The position numbers were made by a program, and so were the translations under genes. Below are positions 10,601 to 20,386 of a DNA stretch of 64,000 bases, in pieces. Source of the DNA: Saitoella complicata NRRL Y-17804. Lineage: Eukaryota; Ascomycota; Saitoellomycetes; Saitoellales; Saitoellaceae. Below the pieces are notes generated by a model, which saw only the letters and a program-made list of their open reading frames with translations, did not search any database and was not told the origin of the DNA. The stretch is from assembly GCF_001661265.1 (NCBI RefSeq), contig NW_017567000.1, positions 346,799 to 410,798 of the forward strand, written 5' to 3'. Each line of letters starts with the position of its first letter. Within the stretch, counting starts at the first letter, position 1.

Positions 10601-12036
10601 AGATATCCGACCAGATTCTTGAGATCGCTGCTCAGTCCAAGTTCGAGAAGGATGGTCGTACTTTGAGACAGGTCATTCAGTTGACCTTCGAGAAGGCCAC
10701 TGATGAGTCTACTTTCTCTAACATGTACGCTCGTTTCTGTCGCAAGACCATGGAGACTGTCGACCCCTCGATCAGCGACAACAACGTCCACGACAAGGCC
10801 GGTAACCCCGTTACTGGTGGTGCTTTGTTCCGCAAGTACTTGCTTAACAGATGTCAGGAGGACTTCGAGCGTGGTTGGAAGTCTCAGCTGCCTCCCAAGC
10901 CTGAGGGTGACGCCGACACTAAGGAGGCCGAGCTCATGTCCGAGGAGTACTACATTGCTGCTGCTGCTAAGCGTCGTGGTCTCGGTTTGGTCCGTTTCAT
11001 TGGTGAGCTTTACAAGCTTAGCATGTTGACCGAGAAGATTATGCACGAGTGTATCCGTCGTCTTTTGGCTAACATTGTTGACCCTGAGGAGGAGGAGATT
11101 GAGTCTTTGTGCAAGCTCTTGACGACCGTCGGTGGTACCCTTGACAACGACAAGGGACGTCAGTTGATGAACGCTTACTTCGACCGTATGCACTCTATGC
11201 TCCAGAGCGATGCTATTGCTAGCCGCATGAAGTTCATGATCATGGACGTCATTGACTTGCGCAAAGCCAACTGGAAGGGCAAGGAGGCCGACAAGGGCCC
11301 CAAGACCATCCAGGAGATTCACGAGGAGGCTGCTGCTGCAAAGGCTGCCGCTGACGCTGCTCGTCCTCCTGCTCCCTCCCGCGGAGGTAGCCGTGCTGAG
11401 TTCGGTCGCGGTGATGCTCGCCTTTCTCGTCAAGGTTCTACCTTCGCTGGTGGTGCCCCCGCTACTCAGGCTAATGCTGACGGCTGGACCCTCCAGAAGA
11501 CCGCCTCCAACCAGCGCGCGGGTGACCTTACCAAAATGGGATCTATCCGCTCTGGCGTTGCCGGTTCCTTCGGTCCTTCCTCTGCTGGTTTCACCTCTTT
11601 GAGGTCCAACTCCAAGAAGGGTTCTCAGGGTGGTAACGCCCTCTCCAAGGAGCCTTCTGCTTCTTCCAGGGCTGCTACTCCCCCTACCCTTGCTCCTCCC
11701 CAGGCTACCAAGACCTTGAACCCCTTCGACCTTCTCGGCGATGGTAACGAGGATGAGCACAAGGAGGAGGCTTCCGAGGAGGCTCCTTCCGCGAGGCCTC
11801 GGTTGAACCTTCTCCCCAGGACACTCCCTGTTGAACCTTCTCAGCCCAGCCCAAGCCCCGCTGAGGGTGAGGAGGGTGAGGAAGAGGAGGAGGAGCCCGT
11901 CGGGGAAGAGTCTGTTGAGGACGTTGTCGCGGAGATGGAGGAGGCTGCTCCTGTCACCGAGGCCCCTGCTGAGGCTGCGCAGGAGATCTTCGGTGAGGAG
12001 GCTGCGGAGACTCCCGCACCTGCTGCCCAGGAGTAG
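7674..12036 (+). CDS. Eukaryotic translation initiation factor 4G (eIF4G-like, eIF4F scaffold)
   Basis: Exons 7674-7890 and 7946-12036 (55-nt intron) give 1435 aa. The N-terminal half is low-complexity Ala/Pro/Gln/Ser, then a Lys/Glu/Ala-rich helix-forming stretch with an 84-bp DNA tandem repeat. The eIF4E-binding motif YxxxxL-phi is present as YDRDFLL near residue 743. A MIF4G HEAT domain spans about residues 941-1184 (from KSALNKLTLEKFDKISDQIL to VIDLRKANWKGK) and would bind eIF4A. The acidic C-terminal tail is Glu/Ala-rich. Codon use is strongly biased: TTA, CTA and TCA are absent over most of exon 2, leaving the opposite strand open for 1305 codons. That bias fits a highly expressed translation factor. 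No MA3 domain is seen, as in fungal eIF4Gs. Confidence 0.93.
9397..9600 (+). repeat. 84-bp in-frame tandem repeat in the eIF4G gene (about 2.4 copies)
   Basis: Copies lie at 9397-9480 and 9481-9564, with a partial third at 9565-9600. The 28-residue unit runs AEEAEERKKADEEVA(A/V)KK followed by AEEEAAAVKK. Copies differ by only a few bases, so the duplication is recent or homogenised. The encoded region is charged and helical. Confidence 0.9.
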
Positions 12037-12568
12037 AATTTGTGTTTGCTAAAAAAGAGTGATTGACGATAGCATCTGCCAACGAGTGAAATGGGTCACC
12101 GGTGGCCATCTAAAAGCATTTCTATATTTGATTCGGGGGTTTTGTCTTTTTGGTGTTTTCTGTTTTCTTATTCTTTTCTTGTTCAGTAATCTACTAGACG
12201 AGGAGTTTCGTCTGGAATGGAAAGCTCTTTGATTGTCACGCTCGTGTCCTACAGTCATGATCATCACACATGTCCGCGATCTACATGAAACGACAGGGTT
12301 CATTCAGGGTCATAAAAGCAAAACATGTCGCCTAACCTTTCACTTGAACACGGCTGTACTGCGGTTGTGCGGCGAAAGGGTCCTCGGTCGTTTAGTCTCG
12401 ACGATGAGGCTCAGCTGGTGCTCGATGTGTCACTGATCATGACGAAACACGTACACCGCAACTAGCACCACCGCAGTAGAAAGTAGCATAGCCCCTGAAC
12501 CCGCCCTGTCTCCCATCCTTCTACCTATACTCTCGGAGAACCATTCTTCTCTTTCATAGACGTCCAGC
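12037..12568. other. Intergenic region, eIF4G 3' end to USP-domain gene
   Basis: No gene is supported. The first part after the eIF4G stop is T-rich (12120-12185), as in a 3' UTR/terminator. The rest is presumably the promoter of the USP-domain gene; no clear TATA box. Confidence 0.4.
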
Positions 12569-13924
12569 ATGTCATTGTTACGAAAGGCGTCGACGTCTCT
12601 GCGGCGTATGCGACGGGGTTCGGATCCGCCGCCGGTATCGCGTGACGTGCAGCCGTCGAAACCCATACGTTACACCCAGTCAAGCGAAAACACCCAGCTC
12701 AACCAAGTCCAGCAGCTGATCAACAGGCAGACCAAGAGCGAAATACAGACAGACTCCATCTCCGAGGAACCTGGTCACACACCTTTTGCGGACCACTATA
12801 ACATGTCTGCGGCGGCGCCGAAGCCCGTACGTCCGGAATCTGTGTCGTTTACTACTACGCCTGCGATAGATTCGCCGAGGAAGCCTTCTTCCCTTAAGAT
12901 TCAGGAGCCGAATCAGCCTTCGCCTACGACGGAAGATAGCTCTACGGTGGTGCCTGCACAGTTGACGACGGTAGTGAGCAGTGCGGTCACTCCGCCGGCA
13001 CACATCCGCAGGAGATCACAAATTTCACCTCCCCCGCCGTCTCGATACAAGAAGCGAGTTGGGTTCGATACGTTCACCAATAAGGATGCTACGCGATATT
13101 CCTTGACGCTCAAGAGTAAGCATGCAGAATACGTCTACAACCGCCATTCCCGCACATTCTTGATCGGATCAGACACCTCAGACTACTCGGACTACGCCCT
13201 CGACTGGCTCCTAGAATCCCTCGTCGAAGACGGCGACGAGATTGTGGCACTCCGGGTTGTCGAACCTGAAAGCATGTTTGGCTTCTCCGTCGACGACTAC
13301 CGCGTCGAAGCAACCAAACTCCTTGACTCCGTCATCGCAAAAAATAACGCCTTAGGAAGCGGCTCAAAACACATCTCTGTCATCGTCGAGTACGCAACGG
13401 GCAAAATCCAAGACTACATTCAACACACGATCTATATGTACCAACCCGACTCCCTCATCGTTGGATCTCGTGGTCGACAGTTGGGAATCCAAGCACTGAT
13501 GCCCGGCTCCATCTCGAAATACTGCCTCCAATACTCGCCCGTCCCCGTCGTCGTCGTCCGTCCCGACCCCAAACGAGCAAAGAAGAAGAAGAAGCGACTA
13601 GCAGACCCAGGCCGTCGAGCCTACATCGACCTCCTCGAGAAATGCGGCGAGAACGTACCGGATGACTCGACCGGGATGCACGTCGCTTGGCCTATGCTAT
13701 TGACGTCCGGACAGAGCGACCTCGCGGAGCCGGTGGAGGTTGTGCCGTTGAAGGATCGGACGATTAGTTTGGATGTGCCGATGCAGAGGGAGAGGAGTTC
13801 GAGTGGGATTAGTACTGGGGAGGGAAGTGCGGTAGATAGTCCGTCGCCCGGGGGTTCGAAGAGGATTTTCTTTCAGAGGAGGGTGAGCAATAGTAGCTCG
13901 AAGAGTGGGCTGTCGGATTCGTGA
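12569..13924 (+). CDS. Universal stress protein (UspA) domain protein
   Basis: This is a single exon of 451 aa. The N-terminal ~180 residues are disordered (Ser/Pro/Arg-rich, typical of fungal USP proteins). A UspA fold covers about residues 190-335: strand RTFLIGSDTSDYSDYALDWL, strand EIVALRVVEPE, HISVIVEYATGKIQDYI, then the nucleotide-binding loop GSRGRQLG...GSISKYC and the final strand VPVVVVRPD. The loop has ten residues between the second and third glycines, where the classical ATP motif has nine, so ATP binding is not assured. The C-terminal ~110 residues are Ser-rich and begin with a run of five lysines after KRAK. Fungal homologues are mostly uncharacterised; a stress or kinase-signalling role is inference. 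Confidence 0.85.
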   Translation: MSLLRKASTSLRRMRRGSDPPPVSRDVQPSKPIRYTQSSENTQLNQVQQLINRQTKSEIQTDSISEEPGHTPFADHYNMSAAAPKPVRPESVSFTTTPAIDSPRKPSSLKIQEPNQPSPTTEDSSTVVPAQLTTVVSSAVTPPAHIRRRSQISPPPPSRYKKRVGFDTFTNKDATRYSLTLKSKHAEYVYNRHSRTFLIGSDTSDYSDYALDWLLESLVEDGDEIVALRVVEPESMFGFSVDDYRVEATKLLDSVIAKNNALGSGSKHISVIVEYATGKIQDYIQHTIYMYQPDSLIVGSRGRQLGIQALMPGSISKYCLQYSPVPVVVVRPDPKRAKKKKKRLADPGRRAYIDLLEKCGENVPDDSTGMHVAWPMLLTSGQSDLAEPVEVVPLKDRTISLDVPMQRERSSSGISTGEGSAVDSPSPGGSKRIFFQRRVSNSSSKSGLSDS

Positions 13925-14195
13925 ATGTTATGAGATGGATGGATTTGCCAGGTCATGGGTACTTGGTGAGATTATTACTGTATGGATCGAGATCCAGGAT
14001 GCGTTGACAGGGTCCTGATACGGGAATATTCTTCACTTATTTATGCTATGAATACAAACTGCAGGAGCAGTAAAAACAGATGATAACCAATATGTCCAAC
14101 TGTTCATTAACTAGCTATCTTACATCACCAAAACTGAGCATATCAGATATAAACGGTATAAAGCAGATTGGTCCTTCCCTTCTTACAATTTCTCC

Positions 14196-15143
14196 TTACA
14201 ACAACTGCTGAGCAGGAGCGGAGGGAGCAGGAGCTCCAAGAGCAGCAGAAGGCTCGGCAGGCGCACTTGGAACCCCAGCAGTCGTCGGAGTCTGTCCAGC
14301 AGAAACCTTAGACGCACCGGCATTAATCGTCGAAGCAACAGTCGCGACCCCAGCATGAGCCTGCGCAACAGCATCCTGAACCCTCTTCTCAGCCGCATCA
14401 AGCTTCTCCTGATACACACGTCCCTCACCCTGCTCCTTCCTCAAATCCGCCAACCGACGGGCCTCGGCGTGGATGTCGAGAACTTGCTTTGAGGTGGTGT
14501 CGTAGAATGAGCGGACTTTGGCGCCGAGGGGGTGGTTGTTCGCTTTCTCGAAATAGCGAGAGAAGAGGCCTTGGGCTTGAGTTGCGGTGTTCGTTGCGGT
14601 GGAGGAGATGGCGTATTTGGTGTCGAGCTCGGTGGCTTTGTCAGTGACGTGGAGCTTGGAGTCGATTTGGGTTGCGGTGGATTTGAGGTTGTCCAAGGCG
14701 GTGCTGAGGAAAGATTGAAAGCGGTTAGAGATACCTTGCTTTTGGTCGATTTCGAGACCCTTGTGGAGGGCAACGTCAGAGATGACATAGCCATGAGACA
14801 AGTATTCAGCGAGGATGGTAGCCTTGGGCTTATCTTCCTGTGCGACATCGGTGGTGTGCGCATCCGTCGCGGCGACATCAGGTCCAGGAAGGTTCTCGGG
14901 GGTGATCGTGGAGGTCTCGCCATCGGAAGACTTAATATAAACCTTGTTCGTACCCAATTGAGCCTCGTGGAGCAAGAGTGCGGTACGGGCAGCAGCGGGG
15001 TTGGCGAAAGTGATCACGACAGTCTGGGTTCCCTCTGACTCTTGGATGTCGAGGGAGTTGATCCGGCCGCAGAAAGAGAAGAACTCTCTGATCTGCTTCT
15101 CGGTGACATCGGGCGAGAGGTTAGAGGCGGTAATTGAAGACAT
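14196..15143 (-). CDS. RRM-domain protein, Vip1-like
   Basis: A single exon of 315 aa starts at the ATG at 15143 (MSSITASNLS). Residues ~2-75 form an RRM (ITASNLSPDVTEKQIREFFSFCGRI, then TVVITFANPAAARTALLL). Next comes an Asp/Thr-rich linker and a long helical region (ILAEYLSHGYVISDVALHKGLEID onward) with repeated Ala/Gln/Lys heptads, ending in an Ala/Pro-rich tail. This architecture is that of the fungal Vip1 family. The plant and fungal relatives have been linked to membrane or cytoskeletal functions, but the biochemical role is not established. The frame stays open upstream but the preceding sequence lacks family similarity. It is tail-to-tail with the USP gene, 271 bp apart. Confidence 0.85.
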   Translation of the reverse strand: MSSITASNLSPDVTEKQIREFFSFCGRINSLDIQESEGTQTVVITFANPAAARTALLLHEAQLGTNKVYIKSSDGETSTITPENLPGPDVAATDAHTTDVAQEDKPKATILAEYLSHGYVISDVALHKGLEIDQKQGISNRFQSFLSTALDNLKSTATQIDSKLHVTDKATELDTKYAISSTATNTATQAQGLFSRYFEKANNHPLGAKVRSFYDTTSKQVLDIHAEARRLADLRKEQGEGRVYQEKLDAAEKRVQDAVAQAHAGVATVASTINAGASKVSAGQTPTTAGVPSAPAEPSAALGAPAPSAPAQQLL

Positions 15144-15501
15144 GGTATTTGATGTAAATCGGTTATGGGTTTGTGGGATTTTCGTCCTTTTGGAGTTGTA
15201 GGCCAAGGCGCGGGTGCAGGACTTCAGCTGTGACGTCGCAATCGCTGATAGACGCCCGCCGCCTGCTGTCATGGAGCAGTCCGGTACGCAGGCGTGCAGT
15301 GGGCAAGAAGAGGGGGAAACTCGGGATTTCTTTGCAAAGCTCAATTGATTTCTTTTCTGAAAGATTAAAAGAAGTCCTGCTATGCCAGAATCAGAGGACT
15401 TTGAAGCGTGGGGGGTGGGGGGTATACAGATGCCATTAATGTGCAAGCGTGGGGAAACTAAAAAGCAACGTACAAAACTCATGAGGATCCTCAGTCAGCC
15501 T
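15144..15501. other. Intergenic region upstream of Vip1-like gene and downstream of PRISE reductase gene
   Basis: No gene is supported. It contains a GGGGGGTGGGGGG-type G-rich tract on the plus strand around 15411-15422 and should hold the Vip1-like promoter plus the PRISE reductase 3' end. Confidence 0.4.
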
Positions 15502-16888
15502 TTAAACTTTCGGAATCAACTTCATCTCCGCCGCCTCTTCGAATGTCGCCAGATACGAATCGTAGCTGTCAACAAACCCAAAGAAGCCATACTTCCTCGC
15601 CTTATCCATACTCAACATCAAAGGCCAAGACCAGCAAATAGCATAATCAGTGAACGAAAAGACCGCATCAATGTTCTCCTCTTTCATGGCCCACGTATCC
15701 AATCCTTGTTCCTTGGCAAGTTTGTTGAACGCTTCTTGGACTTCCGGAGCGCGGGCCCACTGAGCGAGCGTGAATGACATTTTCGCGACACCAGGGGGAC
15801 CGAATCTGTAAGAGCCTCAGCAAAAACGTTATTGGGGATAAATATCAGAGGTACATACCCTCTCGGCGGCGGATCATAGGGCATATCCACCTTCTGGTAG
15901 ACCCCCTTCTCACTCGGCTTCGTATACTCTAACCCATACCTCTCCGCCAACTTTGGCCAGAACTTACCATAGGAAAACGGAGAGCCATCCGTCAAGTTGA
16001 ACGACTCATTGTCGCAACTCTCACTCAAGGCGCACCATTCCTCGAAGTACGCGTTAAGGTAAGCGGAACTTTGGTCTTGGATAGTATCCCACGCTCTAAT
16101 ATCACCCGGGAAATGAAGGTTGCGACCCAGGGCTTTTTGGACAGCGGCGTAGATTCCGAGGGGGATGGCCACATTCATTGCGTTTCCCTGAACTGAGCCG
16201 AGGATGAAGGAGGGACGAGCGACGGACCAGGTGCAGTTGTTCTCGTTGCACCATTTCTCGAGGATGTCTTCCTGAGTGTAGTAGAAGTTGGGTTCGATAT
16301 CAACGCGAGAGTCGGTCTCGTGGCTGGGACATTTGGCGGGACCCAAATGGTATCCGTAATGCTTTGCACCGGTTTGGAGGATGATACGTTTGGGGTGAAT
16401 ATCGGCGATCGTGAGTGCCGCGAGGAAGTTGGAGAGGAGCTTCCCGTTGACTTCACACATCTTCTCAGCCATGGACCATAGTCCTTGTCCTTCCTCGCGC
16501 GGTTGAACATAGGCAAAGAAAAACACGTAGTCACTGTATCCCGTGTCAGCACATCGATATACTTGAGTATCCGAACGAAATACCCTTTCACATTCCCCTC
16601 CTTCAACTTCTCCGCAATCTCCTCCGGGCTAGTATCCAAAAAATCGACAGCAGTATGCTTCACATTCTCACCAAAATTCTCCTGCAACGGCCTCCTCGAC
16701 AAAGAGTGAATCTCCGACCAGCGTTCGGGGGCTTTGGAGAGGATGCGGAGCATGTGGACGCCGCTGATCCCGTTCGCGCCGGCTACGATGGCGGATTGGC
16801 CTTTAATTGCGTCGAGGACGGGAAGGCCGTGGAAGAGGCCATTGGAGTAGACACGGTCTGTAATGGGTTTGCTTGGAGCGTTTCGCAT
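15502..16888 (-). CDS. PRISE-type short-chain dehydrogenase/reductase (progesterone 5-beta-reductase-like)
   Basis: Exons on the minus strand are 16584-16888, 15859-16533 and 15502-15805 (introns of 50 and 53 nt), giving 427 aa. The N-terminus holds a Rossmann dinucleotide loop AGANGISGVHML and the NADP-type Arg pair in SLSRRPL. Typical PRISE features follow: FFFAYVQPREEGQGLW, VN-KLLSNFL, RIILQTGAKHYGYHLG, and WSVARPSFILG. These enzymes reduce enone or iridoid-type C=C or C=O bonds with NADPH; the fungal substrate is unknown. Splicing gives clean joins (GNVKG-DYVFFF and DPPPRG-FGPPG). No organelle targeting signal is evident. It diverges from the putative cyclase gene across 472 bp with a TATA-like box on each side, so the pair may be co-regulated. 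Confidence 0.9.
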
Positions 16889-17360
16889 TGTGCACGATGA
16901 CTGCTATTGGACGGTCAATGGGTAAAGCTGGGAACCCCATGGCCGTTTATAAGCAACGGATAGCTGAGCCTCAATTTGTCATCTACAGGCTGGCTCTTGT
17001 ATCCGCACCGGCAACAGACTTCCCGTCCATCACAAGATCCAGCTGTGCTGTCAAATGATCCAGTTTACTCATGGCCCTAGCGCTTTCTCAGACCAGCTGG
17101 TTCACGCGCGCGCGAGACCGACAGCAGCAGCTGGACCCCCACTTGACGGGACCCCGCATTCCATGTCGAAGCGGAGGAAACAACACCGAGATGAGGTGCT
17201 TGGACAGCTGTATACCCCACTCGAGCTGCGAAGGCCTCTGATCAAATATGAGGTATAAAAGCACGGGACCAACCTTGGTGTTTACCGGATCACTCGCTAC
17301 GGATCAGATCAACTCAACATACCCTCTACACCAGCAGATCGATTGAAAACAATCCTCGCA
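16889..17360. promoter_or_regulatory. Bidirectional promoter, PRISE reductase / putative cyclase
   Basis: For the plus-strand cyclase a TATAAAA box lies at 17254-17260, ~100 bp before the ATG. For the minus-strand reductase a TATAAA (minus strand) lies at 16946-16951, ~58 bp before its ATG. Two TATA boxes in one spacer suggest regulated rather than housekeeping expression. Confidence 0.6.
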
Positions 17361-18332
17361 ATGCCAAACGTAAACACAAAGAACCTCCCCGACTTCGATG
17401 ACCTCCCCGAAGTCAAGGGCATGCCCAAAGGCTGTGCCTGGGGAATCTTCGGCGAAGCCGATGAAGTCGGCACCCTCAACCTCCTCACCCCCGACGTTGT
17501 CATGGAAGCCCGCCAGGAGATCCAGACTGGTGAATCCGTCCAACTCGACTGGGGGCTTGAGAATGTCCAATTTCCCGGTTTCGGCCGTAAGGAGTTCTCG
17601 CAGAAGATCATTGACCTTTCGCCGAGTGGGTTGACGGCTCATGATGACGAGCTTCATATCAATACGCAGTCTGGGTCGCAGTGGGATTCGCTTCGGCACG
17701 TTGCGCATCAGGCTACGCGTACGTACTACAACGGTCTTCACCATGACGATGTCCTTGGTGGAGCCAAGACTACTCGCAATGGAATTCACAACTGGGTCGA
17801 GCGTGGTGGGATTGTCGGACGTGGAGTCTTGATTGACTGGGCTGCTTGGGCTGATGCGAAGGGCATTGAGTACAACCCCGTCAGCCGCCACGAGATCCCG
17901 ATTGCCCAGTTGGATGAGGTCGCCAAAGCCCAAGGAACCGAGTTTAAGCACGGTGACATCTTGATCGTCCGAACTGGTTTCGTCAGGTGGCACGACAACG
18001 CCTCGACGGACGAACGCAAAGCCGGAACCCGCGACGCCGCAAACTTCATCGGTGTCCGCGCCGACGAGGACTCCAAGCGTTGGTTGTGGAACCATCACTT
18101 CGCCGCCGTCGCCGGTGATACGGTCGCATTCGAGGCTTGGCCTCCTCGTGATCCGATTTTGCATGAGTGGTTGTTGTCGTTGTGGGGAACGCCGATTGGT
18201 GAGATGTGGAATTTGGAGGAGTTGTCGCAGAAGTGTAAGAAGGAGGGGAGGTACACGTTCTTCTTGACTTCTGCTCCGCTCAATGTCAAGGGAGGTGTTG
18301 GGTCTACCCCCAATGCCATTGCCGTCTTCTGA
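17361..18332 (+). CDS. Putative cyclase / metal-dependent hydrolase (PF04199, kynurenine formamidase-like fold)
   Basis: A single exon of 323 aa; the ATG at 17361 (MPNVNTK) is used because the in-frame TTG upstream is not a likely start. The family fold appears as GIFGEADEVGTLNLLTP, the metal-ligand block HINTQSGSQWDSLRHVAHQ (WD-RH form of the family His/Asp motif), RGVLIDW, HGDILIVRTGF and GDTVAFEAWP. Related proteins hydrolyse formamides or cyclic amides using Mn or Zn, but the substrate of this fungal subfamily is unknown. It is neither secreted nor membrane-bound by sequence. Its promoter has a clear TATA box shared with the reductase-side spacer. Confidence 0.87.
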   Translation: MPNVNTKNLPDFDDLPEVKGMPKGCAWGIFGEADEVGTLNLLTPDVVMEARQEIQTGESVQLDWGLENVQFPGFGRKEFSQKIIDLSPSGLTAHDDELHINTQSGSQWDSLRHVAHQATRTYYNGLHHDDVLGGAKTTRNGIHNWVERGGIVGRGVLIDWAAWADAKGIEYNPVSRHEIPIAQLDEVAKAQGTEFKHGDILIVRTGFVRWHDNASTDERKAGTRDAANFIGVRADEDSKRWLWNHHFAAVAGDTVAFEAWPPRDPILHEWLLSLWGTPIGEMWNLEELSQKCKKEGRYTFFLTSAPLNVKGGVGSTPNAIAVF

Positions 18333-18790
18333 TCTGGTAGCAGTCTATGGACGATGGTGAAAGCAACTGTATGAGTAGGAGTTTTGTTATTGAGTCAATT
18401 GAGCTATATGATACCCCTGCTATTGTTTACACTCCGTTGTTCATCCTGAAGTCGTCCCGGGCCCATGACCGTCATGCCCCAACAAATCTGATAATGCCTA
18501 CCATCAAGAGGTAACGACAGTATGACGAAGCTTTTCTCCATCAATTTCACACAATTGACAAACCTGCCGAACTTCAAGCCAAGGTTGTGATATGACGTCA
18601 TGGCACCCTCTCGCTGACGGCAGCTGTCATATGCGCTTTTAGCCTAGGAGATCCGAGATTCGACGATTATAAGAAGAACCCAACAACCCACCAAAGAGCA
18701 TACACCCCATCAAAACACAAACCATAAACAAATAAGGTGCATACATACCGTCTTCTTCCCTAAAGTTCATGCTAACAGCAAATCAGAATC
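18333..18790. promoter_or_regulatory. Promoter of the small hydrophilic protein gene
   Basis: No gene is present. It holds a perfect TGACGTCA palindrome (18593-18600) and a TATAAG element near 18668. A possible short 5'-UTR intron lies at 18737-18778 (GTGCAT donor, GCTAAC branch close to its AG). Confidence 0.5.
18593..18600. promoter_or_regulatory. CRE/ATF-type palindrome TGACGTCA
   Basis: An exact 8-bp consensus for Atf1/CREB-type bZIP factors lies 190 bp upstream of the small-protein ATG and ~75 bp upstream of its TATA-like element. The sequence match is observed; binding is inferred. Confidence 0.6.
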
Positions 18791-18976
18791 ATGTCTGGCC
18801 GTCAATCCCCCCCTCCCGAGGAGCAGGACCCTAAGCAGGGTACCCAAGCCCCCGCCTCCGGCGAGACCAAAGAGCAGCCCACTGGAAAGCAGTCCCAGTC
18901 CGGCCTTGAGGGTCTCGAGTCCAACCCTCACGAGAAGACTTCCGGCAAGCAGCCCGGTGCCAACACCGCCAAGTAA
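18791..18976 (+). CDS. Small hydrophilic conserved fungal protein (61 aa)
   Basis: A single exon of 61 aa, rich in Gln, Glu, Gly, Pro, Ser and Lys. There is no hydrophobic core, transmembrane segment or Cys, so it is likely intrinsically disordered. It begins MSGRQSPPPEEQD and ends with a Lys/Gly/Gln-rich tail. Small proteins of this look are common in Pezizomycotina but I know of no assigned biochemical function. Coding is supported by strong wobble C/G bias, a good ATG context and a promoter with CRE and TATA-like elements. The promoter suggests stress or developmental induction, which is inference only. Confidence 0.7.
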   Translation: MSGRQSPPPEEQDPKQGTQAPASGETKEQPTGKQSQSGLEGLESNPHEKTSGKQPGANTAK

Positions 18977-19336
18977 GCAGCGAATCGAGATGAAACGGGG
19001 TGTGTGAGGATACGAAGATGAAAGGATACGATATATTACGGAAGGGAATTTACCGGAATTTCGCAACGGAGTTTTGTTTGCTTTTGCTCTAACTCAAAAG
19101 CTTAGGGCCGTGGATCGGTCATTGCTACCATATTAATACGACTGCATTGTCGCCTTGGCTTCTGTTCTCACTTCGTGCTTCAATTATCCTGGATTCGTTG
19201 TAAAGTGTCAAAAGGATTGCTAGTGTACACAGTATAGTAGAAATACATGCTCATCCCAATCTGGCGTAATGTTATCTTATGCTCTTTTGACATCGATCAA
19301 CGACGTGCAAACCCTTCTTCCAAGATCTTTATCCGA
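18977..19336. other. Tail-to-tail spacer, small protein gene / BTB-like gene
   Basis: No gene is supported. The AT-rich stretch at 19130-19250 fits two converging 3' UTRs. Confidence 0.4.
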
Positions 19337-20386
19337 TCACCTCGGTCCGTACCTCGTGAACGCCTTTCCACGGCCCTTCTGCCTCCTCACAACTTCAACA
19401 CCACCAGATCCTCCACCAAATGCCAAGACAACACTCTCCTCCCATGCACCACCTTCCTGCGCAACAACCGGCTTTCGTCGCGCGACGACGTCCTTAGCGA
19501 AATTGTACCGTGCCATCTCACCACCAACAGAAAGCGCCGGACTCTCCAAAACCTTCTTCACAATCGCGAATGGTAGGGCAGGAAGAAGCGTCTGTAGCGT
19601 GGTCGTAGGCAACGTCGTCATGGTCTCCAACAGCAATGGAAGAAGAGGCGTGGTATACGGCGGGTACGGACCCGCATATGCCAACACATCCGTCTCCGCC
19701 CCGGAAGAAGGTCCAGAACTCGTACTCGACGGCGTCCCCGGCGCAGGCTGCGACCCATCCAACGCAAACCTCAGCAACTCCGACAAAGACTCCGCATTCA
19801 CCGTCGCCGTCAACGCCTTGTACGCCTCTGCCGCCAACCCAGGTAACCCGAGCAGTGCCGCAGCAGCCAATACTCCTCGAGGATCCAAGCCGTCAGGGAT
19901 ACCTCGTGCTTCTGCGGTCGGGGTGTAGAGTGTCGACAATGCGAACCCTACCGTTTCTTGTGTGAGGTTTCGGTCGGCGACGGGGAGGTGGATGTGGTAC
20001 GGTGGTGCGGGTTGTTGGGAGAGGAGGTGGAGGAGGAGGGGAGAGCGGGATGCGAAGAGGGAGTGGAGATGGTATGGTTTGGGGAGGGAGGAGAGGTAGA
20101 GTGTCGCATCAGTGAATGATGCGGTAAGGAAGGAATGGTAGATGAAGGAAAGGAAGTGGTCGGTTGCCTATTTGATGCTTCCGTTAGCCATGCGATCAGG
20201 CGCCAATAAGGGAAGAGAGCGAACATTAGGCTGTATACCAGGAGAAGGCACTTGAGCACCCTCACCCGTGGACATTTGCGTCACAGGTGTAATTACATCT
20301 TCCTGCGCCGAAGTCGAGGAAGTCGGAGCAGACGGCGAGTGCGTACCCGAAGCGGTGCCGTTAGCCATTGGAGTGCTGCCGTTCAT
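19337..20386 (-). CDS. BTB/POZ-like domain protein
   Basis: Two exons on the minus strand: exon 1 from ATG 20386 (MNGSTPMANG...) and exon 2 20167-19337, ~330 aa. The acceptor at 20168 is clear (CTAAC branch, TAG), and exon 2 must start in phase 0. The best in-phase donors are GTTCGC (exon 1 ending 20225, 57-nt intron) or GTGCCT further upstream. The stronger-looking GTATAC donor is out of phase, so the N-terminal join is uncertain. Exon 2 starts ATDHFLSFIYHSFL-ASFTDATLYL and continues YHLHSLFASRSPLLLHLL, a BTB-type strand/helix pattern, followed by an Ala/Leu-rich helical region. Fungal BTB proteins often act as adaptors; this one's role is unknown. It diverges from HUB1. Confidence 0.65.

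Noticed and set aside
7843-11760. 1305-codon open frame on the minus strand
   Set aside because: It is the exact codon-by-codon complement of the eIF4G frame and its product is Leu/Ser/Gly/Arg low-complexity; openness is explained by absence of TTA, CTA and TCA in the sense gene.
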